From Bacillota bacterium (GTDB lineage Bacteria; Bacillota; Clostridia; Acetivibrionales; JANLFN01): DNA of 37,099 nucleotides. Made by a program: the position numbers and the translations under genes. Positions 1 through 8,756 of this stretch are shown piece after piece. The notes under the pieces are model-generated. The model had not been told where the DNA came from. It saw only the letters and a program-made list of their open reading frames with translations, and did no database searches. Each line of letters starts with the position of its first letter. The stretch's first letter is position 1. The stretch covers positions 1 through 37,099 of the forward strand of contig JAUZPR010000017.1 in assembly GCA_030705825.1 (NCBI GenBank), in the 5' to 3' direction.

Positions 1-534
1 ATCAAATTTTGTCTGTACATATGTAAATCCGTTAATTCTTGAAATAACCTGGGCAGCATCCTTTCCAAGTCCGTTGAGAATAACCTGCAAAGGTTCTTTT
101 CTAACCTTATTGGCTGATTTTGCTATACCAATAGCACCTTCAGCTGCTGCAAAGGATTCATGGCCTGCCAGGAATGCAAAACATTTTGTTTCTTCTCTTA
201 AAAGCATTGCTCCCAAGTTTCCGTGTCCCAAACCAACTTTTCTGTCATCTGCAACAGAGCCTGGTATGCAGAATGCCTGAAGACCTTCTCCGATAGCTTC
301 TGCAGCATCTGCAGCCTTTTTGCAGCCCTTTTTGAGAGCTATTGCAGCGCCTGCGACATATGCCCAGCATGCATTTTCAAAAGCGATTGGCTGGATTCCC
401 TTTGTGATTTCATAAGGATCAAAACCCTTATCCGTACACATTTTTCTAGCTTCCTCCAGGGAGGAAATACCATATTTGTTAAGTACGGCATTAACCGCAT
501 CTATTCTTCTTTCATAACTTTCAAACAGTGCCAT
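1..534 (-). CDS. GGGtGRT family protein, partial (runs off the left edge)
   Basis: Minus-strand reading frame opens at ATG 534 (MALFESYERRIDAVNAVLNKYGISSLEEARKMCTDKGFDPYEITKGIQPIAFENACWAY...) and stays open to base 1. It lies directly downstream of the NifU-like scaffold gene, as is usual for this pair. The GGGtGRT motif itself is outside the window. Confidence 0.75.
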   Translation of the reverse strand, partial: MALFESYERRIDAVNAVLNKYGISSLEEARKMCTDKGFDPYEITKGIQPIAFENACWAYVAGAAIALKKGCKKAADAAEAIGEGLQAFCIPGSVADDRKVGLGHGNLGAMLLREETKCFAFLAGHESFAAAEGAIGIAKSANKVRKEPLQVILNGLGKDAAQVISRINGFTYVQTKFD

Positions 535-553
535 AATCTATATCCCCCCTAAA

Positions 554-1246
554 TTATTCATGCCTCGGGTCTATAACCCTGGCTGCTTCTTCATAACGTC
601 CATATCTGCCTGTTGCCTTCTTAACTGCTTCGTTGGCATCTGTGCCTTTTTTGATCATATCCATCATTTTTCCAAGGTGGACAAATTCATAACCTATTAT
701 TTCATTGTTATCGTCTACAGCTATATGAGTTACATAGCCTTCTGCCATTTCCATGTATCTCGGACCCTTTGCCAGTGTTCCGTACATAGTACCAATCTGG
801 CTTCTCAAACCTTTACCGAGATCTTCAAGTCCTGCTCCTATTGGAAGTCCGCCTTCGGAAAAAGCTGTTTGAGTTCTTCCGTATACTATCTGGAGGAATA
901 ATTCCCTCATTGCAGTATTGATTGCATCGCAAACCAGGTCGGTATTAAGAGCTTCAAGAATAGTTTTTCCGATAAGGATTTCTGCAGCCATTGCTGCGGA
1001 ATGTGTCATACCTGAACAACCGATTGTTTCAACAAGAGCTTCCTGAATTACGCCATCTTTTACGTTCAATGTGAGCTTGCATGCTCCTTGCTGCGGAGCG
1101 CACCAGCCTATACCGTGTGTGAGACCTGATATGTCTTTAATTTCCTTTGCCTGAACCCATTTTCCCTCTTCCGGTATCGGTGCCGGGCCGTGATTAGGTC
1201 CTTTGGCGATACAAGTCATTTTTTCAACCTCAGATGAGTACATCAT
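554..1246 (-). CDS. NifU-like iron-sulfur cluster assembly scaffold protein (GGGtGRT partner)
   Basis: ORF 554..1312; likely true start at ATG 1246 (MMYSSEVEKMTC...) preceded by AAAGGGG. Conserved Cys segments GIGWCAPQQGACKL and GCSGMTHSAAMAAE. Confidence 0.8.
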   Translation of the reverse strand: MMYSSEVEKMTCIAKGPNHGPAPIPEEGKWVQAKEIKDISGLTHGIGWCAPQQGACKLTLNVKDGVIQEALVETIGCSGMTHSAAMAAEILIGKTILEALNTDLVCDAINTAMRELFLQIVYGRTQTAFSEGGLPIGAGLEDLGKGLRSQIGTMYGTLAKGPRYMEMAEGYVTHIAVDDNNEIIGYEFVHLGKMMDMIKKGTDANEAVKKATGRYGRYEEAARVIDPRHE

Positions 1247-1466
1247 ACTTTGACCCCTTTCCATTCTGATTTCTATTTTTATAACATAAAAGTTAATTTT
1301 GGCAGCTTTCATAAAACAACTCCTACTTTAAAATGGCTATTAAAGGAGGAGCCGGTTAGCCGCACATTTTTCATGAAAAAGATAGAATAATTTAGTAATC
1401 ATTATACCATGCATTTTTTAATTGTTCTATACTTATAAGTATATTTTGATAAAAATTTGACGAAAT

Positions 1467-1799
1467 TTACAACGCCCCATACTTGATAACATCCACATCA
1501 CTCATGGTTACCAAGCCTTCCTTGACCATTTCCCTTACAACATCAAGTCCTTTTTCTATTTTTTCTTGTGTATCAACTGCTTCAACAATAATGGGCAGGC
1601 TTAACGCAATATCAAGTACTCTTGCAGAATGCAGCCTCTTTTCCTGTCCATAGCCCTCAATTCCTCTAGTAACGGTGACTCCCGCCAATCCTGCTTCCCT
1701 TAGTTTCAGAACCAGAGCATGGTACAGGTTGTGGCCCTTATACTTGGAATCTTCACTGACATAAATTTTCAAGAGCTTGCACTTACCATCAAGATTCAT
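1467..1799 (-). CDS. DUF190 family (PII-like fold) protein
   Basis: 110 aa, LLKIYVSEDSKYKGHNLYHALVLKLREAGLAGVTVTRGIEGYG..., typical DUF190; adjacent to crcB genes. Confidence 0.85.
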   Translation of the reverse strand: MNLDGKCKLLKIYVSEDSKYKGHNLYHALVLKLREAGLAGVTVTRGIEGYGQEKRLHSARVLDIALSLPIIVEAVDTQEKIEKGLDVVREMVKEGLVTMSDVDVIKYGAL

Positions 1800-1815
1800 G
1801 GTTACCCCGCCTTTC

Positions 1816-2184
1816 CTAAAAGATATTCTTCAAGAGTTTGCCGGCTTCAATACCTATTATAAACCCTATTATTCCCAAAACCAATGACCCGAGAACATAT
1901 TTGAAGGCACTTCCCTTTTCGTTTTCCTGGAAAAGATTAAAGCCCTCATACATAAAAGTCGAAAACGTAGTATAGGCCCCGAGAAAACCATCTGCAAAAA
2001 GAAGGCTTAAATCTCTGACCAATCCCAGGCTGTTAACCATACCTAATAGAAATGCACCGGTAATATTAATCAGAAATGTGGCAATAGGAAAAATAGTATC
2101 GGTTTTTTCAGAGATTACCCTGCCGATGCAATACCTTGCTATACTACCTGCCGCTCCGCCTATTCCTACAATAAGGTATTCCAA
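1816..2184 (-). CDS. crcB: CrcB/FluC fluoride exporter subunit
   Basis: 122 aa, GGAAGSIARYCIGR..., GFLGAYTTFSTFMYE motif of Fluc channels. Confidence 0.92.
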   Translation of the reverse strand: MEYLIVGIGGAAGSIARYCIGRVISEKTDTIFPIATFLINITGAFLLGMVNSLGLVRDLSLLFADGFLGAYTTFSTFMYEGFNLFQENEKGSAFKYVLGSLVLGIIGFIIGIEAGKLLKNIF

Positions 2185-2607
2185 TTAATCCACCTCACTG
2201 TCTTTTTCTTTTTGCTCATGAAATAATTTCGATAAAACTTCTCTTGAGAGTACAACACCCAAATAGGCTGCTGCCAATCCCAGTACTGCAGATATAGTTA
2301 TGTAGGACACTGCTGAAAAATCGTCTCCATTTGAAAGAAGCTTGACAGTTTCCTTGCACAAGGTTGAAAAAGTAGTATAAGCCCCCAGAAAGCCTGTTGA
2401 TATGCCTAATCTTATATTTGCATCAAAATTCCAGATTTCTAAGGCCAAAGTCAGGATCAACGCCAGTATAAAGCTTCCGCTGACGTTGATAATCAGTGTA
2501 TTTAAAGGAATATTCCCTGTATAGCTGTAAATATGTACTCCTTCCAGCAAGAATCGGCATATGGCTCCCAAAGCTCCACCAATACTGATATAAAAGTATT
2601 TTTTCAT
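2185..2607 (-). CDS. crcB: CrcB/FluC fluoride exporter subunit (second paralogue)
   Basis: 140 aa, GGALGAICRFLLEG..., GFLGAYTTFSTLCKE motif; immediately upstream of the first paralogue. Confidence 0.92.
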   Translation of the reverse strand: MKKYFYISIGGALGAICRFLLEGVHIYSYTGNIPLNTLIINVSGSFILALILTLALEIWNFDANIRLGISTGFLGAYTTFSTLCKETVKLLSNGDDFSAVSYITISAVLGLAAAYLGVVLSREVLSKLFHEQKEKDSEVD

Positions 2608-2661
2608 TAGTTGCCGGCTGTCCTTTCGAATATTATTATGTATTATTTGATTATTTAAAAT

Positions 2662-2740
2662 AAAAAACCCCTACAAATAACATCAAAGTTATAAGCAGGA
2701 GTCATCAGCATAAGCGCATTTAAAGGTGAACTCCATCACC
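2662..2740 (-). promoter_or_regulatory. Fluoride riboswitch (crcB motif) with overlapping intrinsic terminator
   Basis: Minus strand reads GGTGATGGAGTTCACCTTTAAATGCGCTTATGCTGATGACTCCTGC (2740..2695), matching the crcB-motif core (GGNGAUGGNGUUCNCC ... UGAUGACUCCU). Its 3' strand CTCCTGC can pair with GTAGGGG (2674..2668), followed by TTTTTT, giving a terminator. Upstream of crcB. Confidence 0.93.
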
Positions 2741-3044
2741 TGAACAGCATGATAATTTTAACATAAATTATAAGTTCTTATCAATATGTTTTAGAAAATA
2801 CGGAACGACGAGGGCATCGTTCCCTACGCCCATTGTTTATTGCCTCTGTATTAGAATTAACCTTCTCAGCTTTACCCGTTGCTAGGCTTTCTCCGCCCCC
2901 TATCAGGCCCTATCAGGGGGACCACGGGGGAGTAAACATTAAGAATATTCCTGAAATAAAAATTGGAGGAGTAGAACCCCGCCCCTACAAAATTACCAAA
3001 TACCCTATTCGACCCATTCTACCTATTACCTATTCTACCCGCGT

Positions 3045-4049
3045 TTAGCAAATCCTTGGCAACTGATCCCCTACCAGCATGTCCACAATCCTGCTTCCGC
3101 CTGTTACCGTCTTTATGCTTACCCTGCCTGCCGGTTTGTCGGTAACTTCACCTATAATTGCCGCATTTTCGCCATATTTATTACTTTTCAGTGCTTTAAG
3201 AACATCATTGGCATGGCACTCAGGCAAAATAATTATCATCTTTCCTTCGTTAGCCATATATATGGGATCCATACCTAATAGCTCACACACCCCTGCAACC
3301 TCCTGCCTTACTGGGATTGCATCTTCATTTAGCTTGATACCCACGCCGCTCTGCCCGGCAATTTCATTCAGGGTGGTTGCAAGTCCGCCCCTTGTCGGAT
3401 CTCGAAGTACATGTATATCCATAGTAATATTAAGAATATCTTCAACTATCTTGTTCATAGGAGCACAGTCGCTTGAAATTTCAGCATTTATATCCAGCTT
3501 TTCCCTTTCAAGAAATATAGAGCATCCATGATCTCCCATATTGCCGGTAATTATAATTTTATCCCCCGGTTTGGCATTTCTTCCGGAAACGTTTACACCC
3601 TCCGGAATAATACCTATCCCCGATGTATTTATAAATACCTTATCGGCAGCACCCTTCTGCACAACCTTGGTATCACCTGTTACTATCCTTACTCCGCACT
3701 CTTTTGCAGTTTCGCCCATCGAGCATACTATTCTTTCAAGCTCTTCAACAGGCATACCCTCTTCAATAATAAACCCACAGCTCAAGTAAAGCGGTTTTGC
3801 CCCTGCCGAAGCAAGATCGTTGACTGTTCCGCAAACTGCAAGCTTTCCTATATTACCACCTTTAAAAAACACAGGACTGACTACAAAGGAATCTGTAGTA
3901 AATGCCATCCTTCCGGCTTTAAACTCCAGGCAGGCCGAATCGTCCCCTTGCCCCAATATGTCATTTGAAAAGTATTTTTTAAATAAGTTATTTATCAGTT
4001 CATGAGTCATTTTGCCCCCACTGCCGTGAGCAAGAGTAATGATATCCAC
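3045..4049 (-). CDS. hypE: Hydrogenase expression/formation protein HypE
   Basis: 334 aa, LAHGSGGKMTHELINNLF..., AIR-synthase-like domains, C-terminal ...LVGDQLPRIC with the terminal Cys typical of HypE. Confidence 0.96.
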   Translation of the reverse strand: MDIITLAHGSGGKMTHELINNLFKKYFSNDILGQGDDSACLEFKAGRMAFTTDSFVVSPVFFKGGNIGKLAVCGTVNDLASAGAKPLYLSCGFIIEEGMPVEELERIVCSMGETAKECGVRIVTGDTKVVQKGAADKVFINTSGIGIIPEGVNVSGRNAKPGDKIIITGNMGDHGCSIFLEREKLDINAEISSDCAPMNKIVEDILNITMDIHVLRDPTRGGLATTLNEIAGQSGVGIKLNEDAIPVRQEVAGVCELLGMDPIYMANEGKMIIILPECHANDVLKALKSNKYGENAAIIGEVTDKPAGRVSIKTVTGGSRIVDMLVGDQLPRIC

Positions 4050-5140
4050 TATTCGATACCTCCAAATTTATAATATGCAGCGCAGGTACCTTCCGATGAA
4101 ACCATACAGGCACCTACAGGATTTTCAGGTGTGCACTGTTTTCCAAAAAAGCCGCATTCTCTTGGTATCCGATTGCCTTTGAGGATTTCACCACATAAAC
4201 ATCCCTTAGGTTCCGAGGAGTCTTTTTCTTTAATTTCATACACAACCCGCGCATCATATTTCTTATATTTTTCCTTAAGTCCAAGCCCTGAAGCAGGTAT
4301 ATTGCCTATTCCCCTCCAAATTGCATCACAAGGCTCAAACACCTCATACATTTTACCCAGTGCTATAGGATTTCCTTCTTTTGTTACAGCCCTGGAATAT
4401 TCATTAATAACAGTTGCTTTACCTTTATTCAAGCTGTCAATCAGCATAATGATTCCATTCAGCATATCCAACGGCTCAAAGCCTGTCACAATTCCCGAAA
4501 TACCATACTCTTCGGCTAAACGCCAGTAAAGCTCGGTTCCGGTAATTGTACTGACATGGCCGGGATATAAATAGCCGTCGATTTTGACTTCACCGCTTAC
4601 TGCCAAAATTTTCAGTGCTTCAGGCATAGTTTTGTTAGCCGTTAATATTGAGAAATTTCCAATCTGGTTTTCATACGCCTTTAAGACTGTCAGTGCAGTA
4701 ACAGGTGTAGTTGTTTCAAAGCCTACAGAAAGAAATACTACTTTTCTGACCGGGTTTTCAGCAGCTATCCTGACTGCGTCAAGGGGTGAGTATATGATCC
4801 TTATATCCCTTCCGGCAGCTTTTTCCTTCAGAAGGGAGGATTCAGTTCCAGGTACTTTCATTAAGTCACCAAAGGTTGTAATTATCATTCCTTCAAGCCT
4901 TGAAAGTTCTATTGCGGAATCTATATAAGAAACCGGCGTTACGCAAACAGGGCATCCCGGTCCCGATATAAGACTTATATTTTGAGGAAGCAGACTTCTT
5001 ATTCCGTACTTGAAAATGGCCATGGTGTGAGTACCGCAAACTTCCATGATCTTGACCGGGCGCCCCTTGTAAGAAGCTAAAACTTCAGCTGCCTGCCGTG
5101 CAAGGTCCGAGTTCCGGAATTCATCCATAAAATTATACAT
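4049..5140 (-). CDS. hypD: Hydrogenase formation protein HypD
   Basis: 363 aa, KIMEVCGTHTMAIFKYGIRSLLPQNISLISGPGCPVCVTP and ECGFFGKQCTPENPVGACMVSSEGTCAAYYK. Confidence 0.97.
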   Translation of the reverse strand: MYNFMDEFRNSDLARQAAEVLASYKGRPVKIMEVCGTHTMAIFKYGIRSLLPQNISLISGPGCPVCVTPVSYIDSAIELSRLEGMIITTFGDLMKVPGTESSLLKEKAAGRDIRIIYSPLDAVRIAAENPVRKVVFLSVGFETTTPVTALTVLKAYENQIGNFSILTANKTMPEALKILAVSGEVKIDGYLYPGHVSTITGTELYWRLAEEYGISGIVTGFEPLDMLNGIIMLIDSLNKGKATVINEYSRAVTKEGNPIALGKMYEVFEPCDAIWRGIGNIPASGLGLKEKYKKYDARVVYEIKEKDSSEPKGCLCGEILKGNRIPRECGFFGKQCTPENPVGACMVSSEGTCAAYYKFGGIE

Positions 5141-5357
5141 TAATGATCTCCTTCAGCTCCTTGAACAGATCTATCGTCTTAATAGCCTCGTCCTCATCAA
5201 GCTTTTGTATTGCACAGCCTGTGTGTATCAGAACATAATCACCTATTTGAATATCTTTAAGAAGTTCAAGGGAGACCTCTCTAGTCACTCCCAATATTTC
5301 TACAGTTCCGCTACCGTTTTCTATTTTTATAACCTTTCCGGGTACAGCCAGACACAT
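5133..5357 (-). CDS. hypC: HypC/HybG/HupF family hydrogenase maturation chaperone
   Basis: 74 aa, starts MCLAVPGKVI; GDYVLIHTGCAIQKLDEDEA. Confidence 0.96.
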   Translation of the reverse strand: MCLAVPGKVIKIENGSGTVEILGVTREVSLELLKDIQIGDYVLIHTGCAIQKLDEDEAIKTIDLFKELKEIINV

Positions 5358-5386
5358 AATTTTTCGCTCCTTTAAAATGAATAATA

Positions 5387-5479
5387 GTTCAGGGTTTATG
5401 GTTCGGAGTTCAGAGTTTGGAGTTCTGAATTAAGTTGTAAATTGCATCTGTTCTGAACTCACAACGCTGAACCCTGAAC
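5387..5479. repeat. Nested inverted repeat in the hypF-hypC intergenic region
   Basis: GTTCAGGGTT (5387..5396) vs AACCCTGAAC (5470..5479); inner GAGTTCAG (5406..5413) vs CTGAACTC (5453..5460). Confidence 0.7.
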
Positions 5480-5484
5480 TTATT

Positions 5485-7818
5485 TTAGCACTTGGGTATA
5501 CTCCTTGCAAGCGCCATAACAGCCTGTCCCAGAGATATTCCCCCATCGTTTGTCGGCACCTGGCTGTGGGTATATACCTCAAATTCCCGGTTTTCCAGAA
5601 GCTTAACAGCCTCTTCAAGCAAAGTTATGTTCTGGAACACTCCCCCGCTGAGAGTAACCCTGTTTAAGCCTGTAATACTCCTTATTTTCAAACAGCCCTG
5701 CGCAATAATTTCTGCTGCCGTATTGTGAAATTTCTTTGAAACTATACTTTTATCCTTATTAGCTTTCAGATCTTCTACTATTTCCTTAAATATCTTTTCA
5801 GCACTTATTTCAAACGATCCGCCAAAATCCAATATATCAAAATCGTACTTATCCGTGCATTTGCCATCTGCCTTGTATTCAAGTTCTATGGCAGCCTGGC
5901 CTTCATAATTTATAGACTCCCTTATACCCAACAATGCTGAGACGGCATCAAATAATCTTCCCGCACTCGAGGTACTCGGACTGTTTATATTTTTTTCAAG
6001 CATTTTAATAATAGTATCTATCTTACTTTTTTCAACACTCTTAAACAAATCAAGTTGATCTATTACCAGTACAGGGTTCTCAAAATAATCGCAAATATAA
6101 CTTAGCGCCATTCTCCATGGTTCTTTTATGGCAGCCTCTCCTCCGGGCATTTTTACATATTTCAAATGACCTGCTCTTTTAAAATTGCAAAAGTCCCCAT
6201 AAAAAAATTCTCCGCCCCATATGTTACCGTCTTCTCCGTAACCGGTTCCGTCAAAAGCAATACCTATAACATCACCTGTCAGACCATTTTCAGCCATGCA
6301 GGAGGCAATATGCGCATGGTGGTGCTGTATGGGTACCTTAACGGGAATATCAAGACTTTTGGCAAATTTTGTTGAAAGGTACTCGGGATGCATATCATAT
6401 GCAATAATACTGCAATTGGTATCAAAAATCCTTTTAAAGTGTTCTATTCCTTCAATAAATGAATCAAGTGTTTCGGTATTCTCAAGATCACCTATATGAT
6501 GGCTGAGATAGAACTCATTCCCCTTATTTATGCAAAAAGTATTCTTAAGCTCTCCTCCGCATGCCAAAACTGACGGCACACCGGTTTTTTCTGTATAATT
6601 GTCTACAGTCACAGGTACCGGAACATATCCTCTTGAACGTCTTATTATATACTCCTTGTTTCCGAATACTCTTGCCACCGAATCGTCGGTTCTTATATAG
6701 ATATCCCTGTTGTTTGTAAGAAAATAATCAGCTATTTCGGAGAGATTTTCCAGGGCTTCATCCTCTTTGTAGTATATAGGTTCACTGCTCCTGTTAGCGC
6801 TTGTCATAACAAGCAAATCGGTAAAGCCGGCTACATCATTTTCATTCTTCATGGGCTTGTAATTGAACATAAGAAGATGTACAGGAGTATAAGGAAGCAT
6901 TATCCCGAGACAGGGATTGCCCGGTGCAATCTCATATGGCAGGTTTACATCATCCTGTTTTTTTAATAGAACGATAGGCTTCCTGTAGGATTCCAGCAAT
7001 CTACGCTCTTCCTTATTTATATGACAGTATTTTTGAGCTGTCCCTATGTCCCTTGCCATTAGGGCAAAAGGCTTGTCATCCCTGATTTTTCTTTTTCTAA
7101 GCTCTTTAACTGCAGATGTATTCCATGCGTCACAGGCCAGATGATATCCGCCCAAACCTTTTATGGCTATAATCTTTCCACTGGAAATAAGTTTACGGGT
7201 CAGTGAAATAATATCATTGGTTTCTACTTTTTTACCGCAGCTGTCAAGAAGAGAGAGTTCAGGTCCGCAGTTATGGCAGGAAACCGGTTGTGCGTGATAT
7301 CTTCTGTCTGAAGGCTCTTTGTACTCCTTCGCACATTCAGAACACATAGGGAATTTATTCATAGTTGTGTTTATTCTGTCATAGGGAATATCGCGGACAA
7401 TGGTAAATCTGGGACCGCAGTTGGTACAATTGATAAAAGGGTACTGGTACCGTCTGTCGGCAGCATCGTATAACTCTCTGATGCAGTCTGGGCATATGGA
7501 TACGTCAGGTGAAATGTAAATATCTTTTTTCCTGCCGCTTATACTTTCTTTGATGGTAAAATCGGAATAACCCAGATACTCCATTTCTTGAACAGATATA
7601 TCTTTAATTTTGGATAGAGAAGGCGCTTGGGATTTTAGTCTTTTAACAAATTGGTCCAATATATCCCTGCTGCTCTCGGCTTCTATGATGACGCCCTCAC
7701 CCGTATTGCTGACCCAACCGTTTATTGAAAGGTCCCGGGCCAGATTGTAAACAAACGGTCTGAAGCCTATACCCTGAACTATTCCGGTTATCTTTATAAA
7801 ATACCTTGTTTTAATCAT
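5485..7818 (-). CDS. hypF: Carbamoyltransferase HypF
   Basis: 777 aa with N-terminal acylphosphatase domain (GIVQGIGFRPFVYNLA), CPDCIRE/CTNCGPRFT zinc fingers, Sua5-like domain and carbamoyltransferase motif QHHHAHIASCMAE. Confidence 0.97.
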   Translation of the reverse strand: MIKTRYFIKITGIVQGIGFRPFVYNLARDLSINGWVSNTGEGVIIEAESSRDILDQFVKRLKSQAPSLSKIKDISVQEMEYLGYSDFTIKESISGRKKDIYISPDVSICPDCIRELYDAADRRYQYPFINCTNCGPRFTIVRDIPYDRINTTMNKFPMCSECAKEYKEPSDRRYHAQPVSCHNCGPELSLLDSCGKKVETNDIISLTRKLISSGKIIAIKGLGGYHLACDAWNTSAVKELRKRKIRDDKPFALMARDIGTAQKYCHINKEERRLLESYRKPIVLLKKQDDVNLPYEIAPGNPCLGIMLPYTPVHLLMFNYKPMKNENDVAGFTDLLVMTSANRSSEPIYYKEDEALENLSEIADYFLTNNRDIYIRTDDSVARVFGNKEYIIRRSRGYVPVPVTVDNYTEKTGVPSVLACGGELKNTFCINKGNEFYLSHHIGDLENTETLDSFIEGIEHFKRIFDTNCSIIAYDMHPEYLSTKFAKSLDIPVKVPIQHHHAHIASCMAENGLTGDVIGIAFDGTGYGEDGNIWGGEFFYGDFCNFKRAGHLKYVKMPGGEAAIKEPWRMALSYICDYFENPVLVIDQLDLFKSVEKSKIDTIIKMLEKNINSPSTSSAGRLFDAVSALLGIRESINYEGQAAIELEYKADGKCTDKYDFDILDFGGSFEISAEKIFKEIVEDLKANKDKSIVSKKFHNTAAEIIAQGCLKIRSITGLNRVTLSGGVFQNITLLEEAVKLLENREFEVYTHSQVPTNDGGISLGQAVMALARSIPKC

Positions 7819-8755
7819 TTGAACTGAAGTACTCCCTTGCAGCGTTCACATCCATAGATATTTGCTGTATTAATGCTTCCTTGTCCCTGAACTTTTTTTC
7901 TCCTCTTATTTTTGCTATAAAAAAAACTTCTATAATTTTGCCGTATAGATTGCCCTCAAAATCAAGGATATGGGTTTCGACACTTTTATGCTCCAGTCCT
8001 TCAAAAGTTGGATTGAAACCGATATTGGTAACACTATTGTATAATGTCCCGCCTATAAGTGTTTTGGTTATGTATACTCCGTTGCTGGGCAGTATCAGAT
8101 ATTCTTCAGGATGGATATTTGCTGTCGGAAACCCAATTGTGCTTCCTATCCGTCTTCCGCTTTGTACGGTGGCAGTTATTGAATAATGCCTTCCCAGTAA
8201 TTTAAAGACTGTCTCCATATCCGATTTGGCTACGCTTTGCCTTATCAAGGTACTGCTTACTATCTGATCGTCAATTTTTATGGGTGGAATTACAATTACC
8301 TTTATGTTATACCTTTTTCCAAACTCTTTTAATGCATTGACATCTCCCTGCCCCTTATATCCGAATCTGTAATCGAAGCCTGCAACTGCAAGTCTGGCAT
8401 TCAGCCTGTCTGCAAGAATATCCTTCACAAATGCTTCGGGCTTAATTCTTGAAAATTCTTCATCAAATTCATCGAAATAAAGGCAGTCCAATGCTGTCTC
8501 ACCAAGCAGCTCTATTTTTTTATTTACGGTAGTTAGTAAAGGTGTGATTAATTTTTTTCTTAATATGTTTTCAGTATGCTTTTTGAATGTGTATACCGTT
8601 GAGCTTAAGGAATTGAGCTTTGATTCTCTTATTACGGTATTTACAAGAGCCATGTGCCCGACATGCAAGCCGTCAAAATTGCCCAGGCCCACCCCCGTAG
8701 GCATTGGAATTTTTATATTTTCCTTATGATTTATAATTACCTGCATATGCTTCAT
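7811..8755 (-). CDS. ribF: Bifunctional riboflavin kinase/FAD synthetase
   Basis: 314 aa; GLGNFDGLHVGHMALVN, FDYRFGYKGQGDV, GRRIGSTIGFPTANI. Confidence 0.96.
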   Translation of the reverse strand: MKHMQVIINHKENIKIPMPTGVGLGNFDGLHVGHMALVNTVIRESKLNSLSSTVYTFKKHTENILRKKLITPLLTTVNKKIELLGETALDCLYFDEFDEEFSRIKPEAFVKDILADRLNARLAVAGFDYRFGYKGQGDVNALKEFGKRYNIKVIVIPPIKIDDQIVSSTLIRQSVAKSDMETVFKLLGRHYSITATVQSGRRIGSTIGFPTANIHPEEYLILPSNGVYITKTLIGGTLYNSVTNIGFNPTFEGLEHKSVETHILDFEGNLYGKIIEVFFIAKIRGEKKFRDKEALIQQISMDVNAAREYFSSND

Positions 8756-8756
8756 C

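Noticed and set aside
560-901. Plus-strand ORFs antisense to conserved genes across the window (e.g. 560..901, 3079..3531, 17849..18694, 25936..26577)
   Set aside because: All overlap strongly supported minus-strand genes, have Cys/Phe/Tyr-rich or low-complexity shadows of the sense sequence, and show no recognisable domains.
1321-1400. Possible riboswitch upstream of the NifU-like gene (GCCGGTTAGCCGC hairpin)
   Set aside because: Only a short imperfect palindrome; no match to a riboswitch core I can recognise.
2833-3048. 71-aa plus-strand ORF in the hypE-crcB gap
   Set aside because: Lies over structured intergenic repeat sequence; no RBS or domain.
5430-5618. 62-aa minus-strand ORF overlapping the end of hypF and the intergenic repeat
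   Set aside because: Mostly out-of-frame hypF sequence; no RBS.
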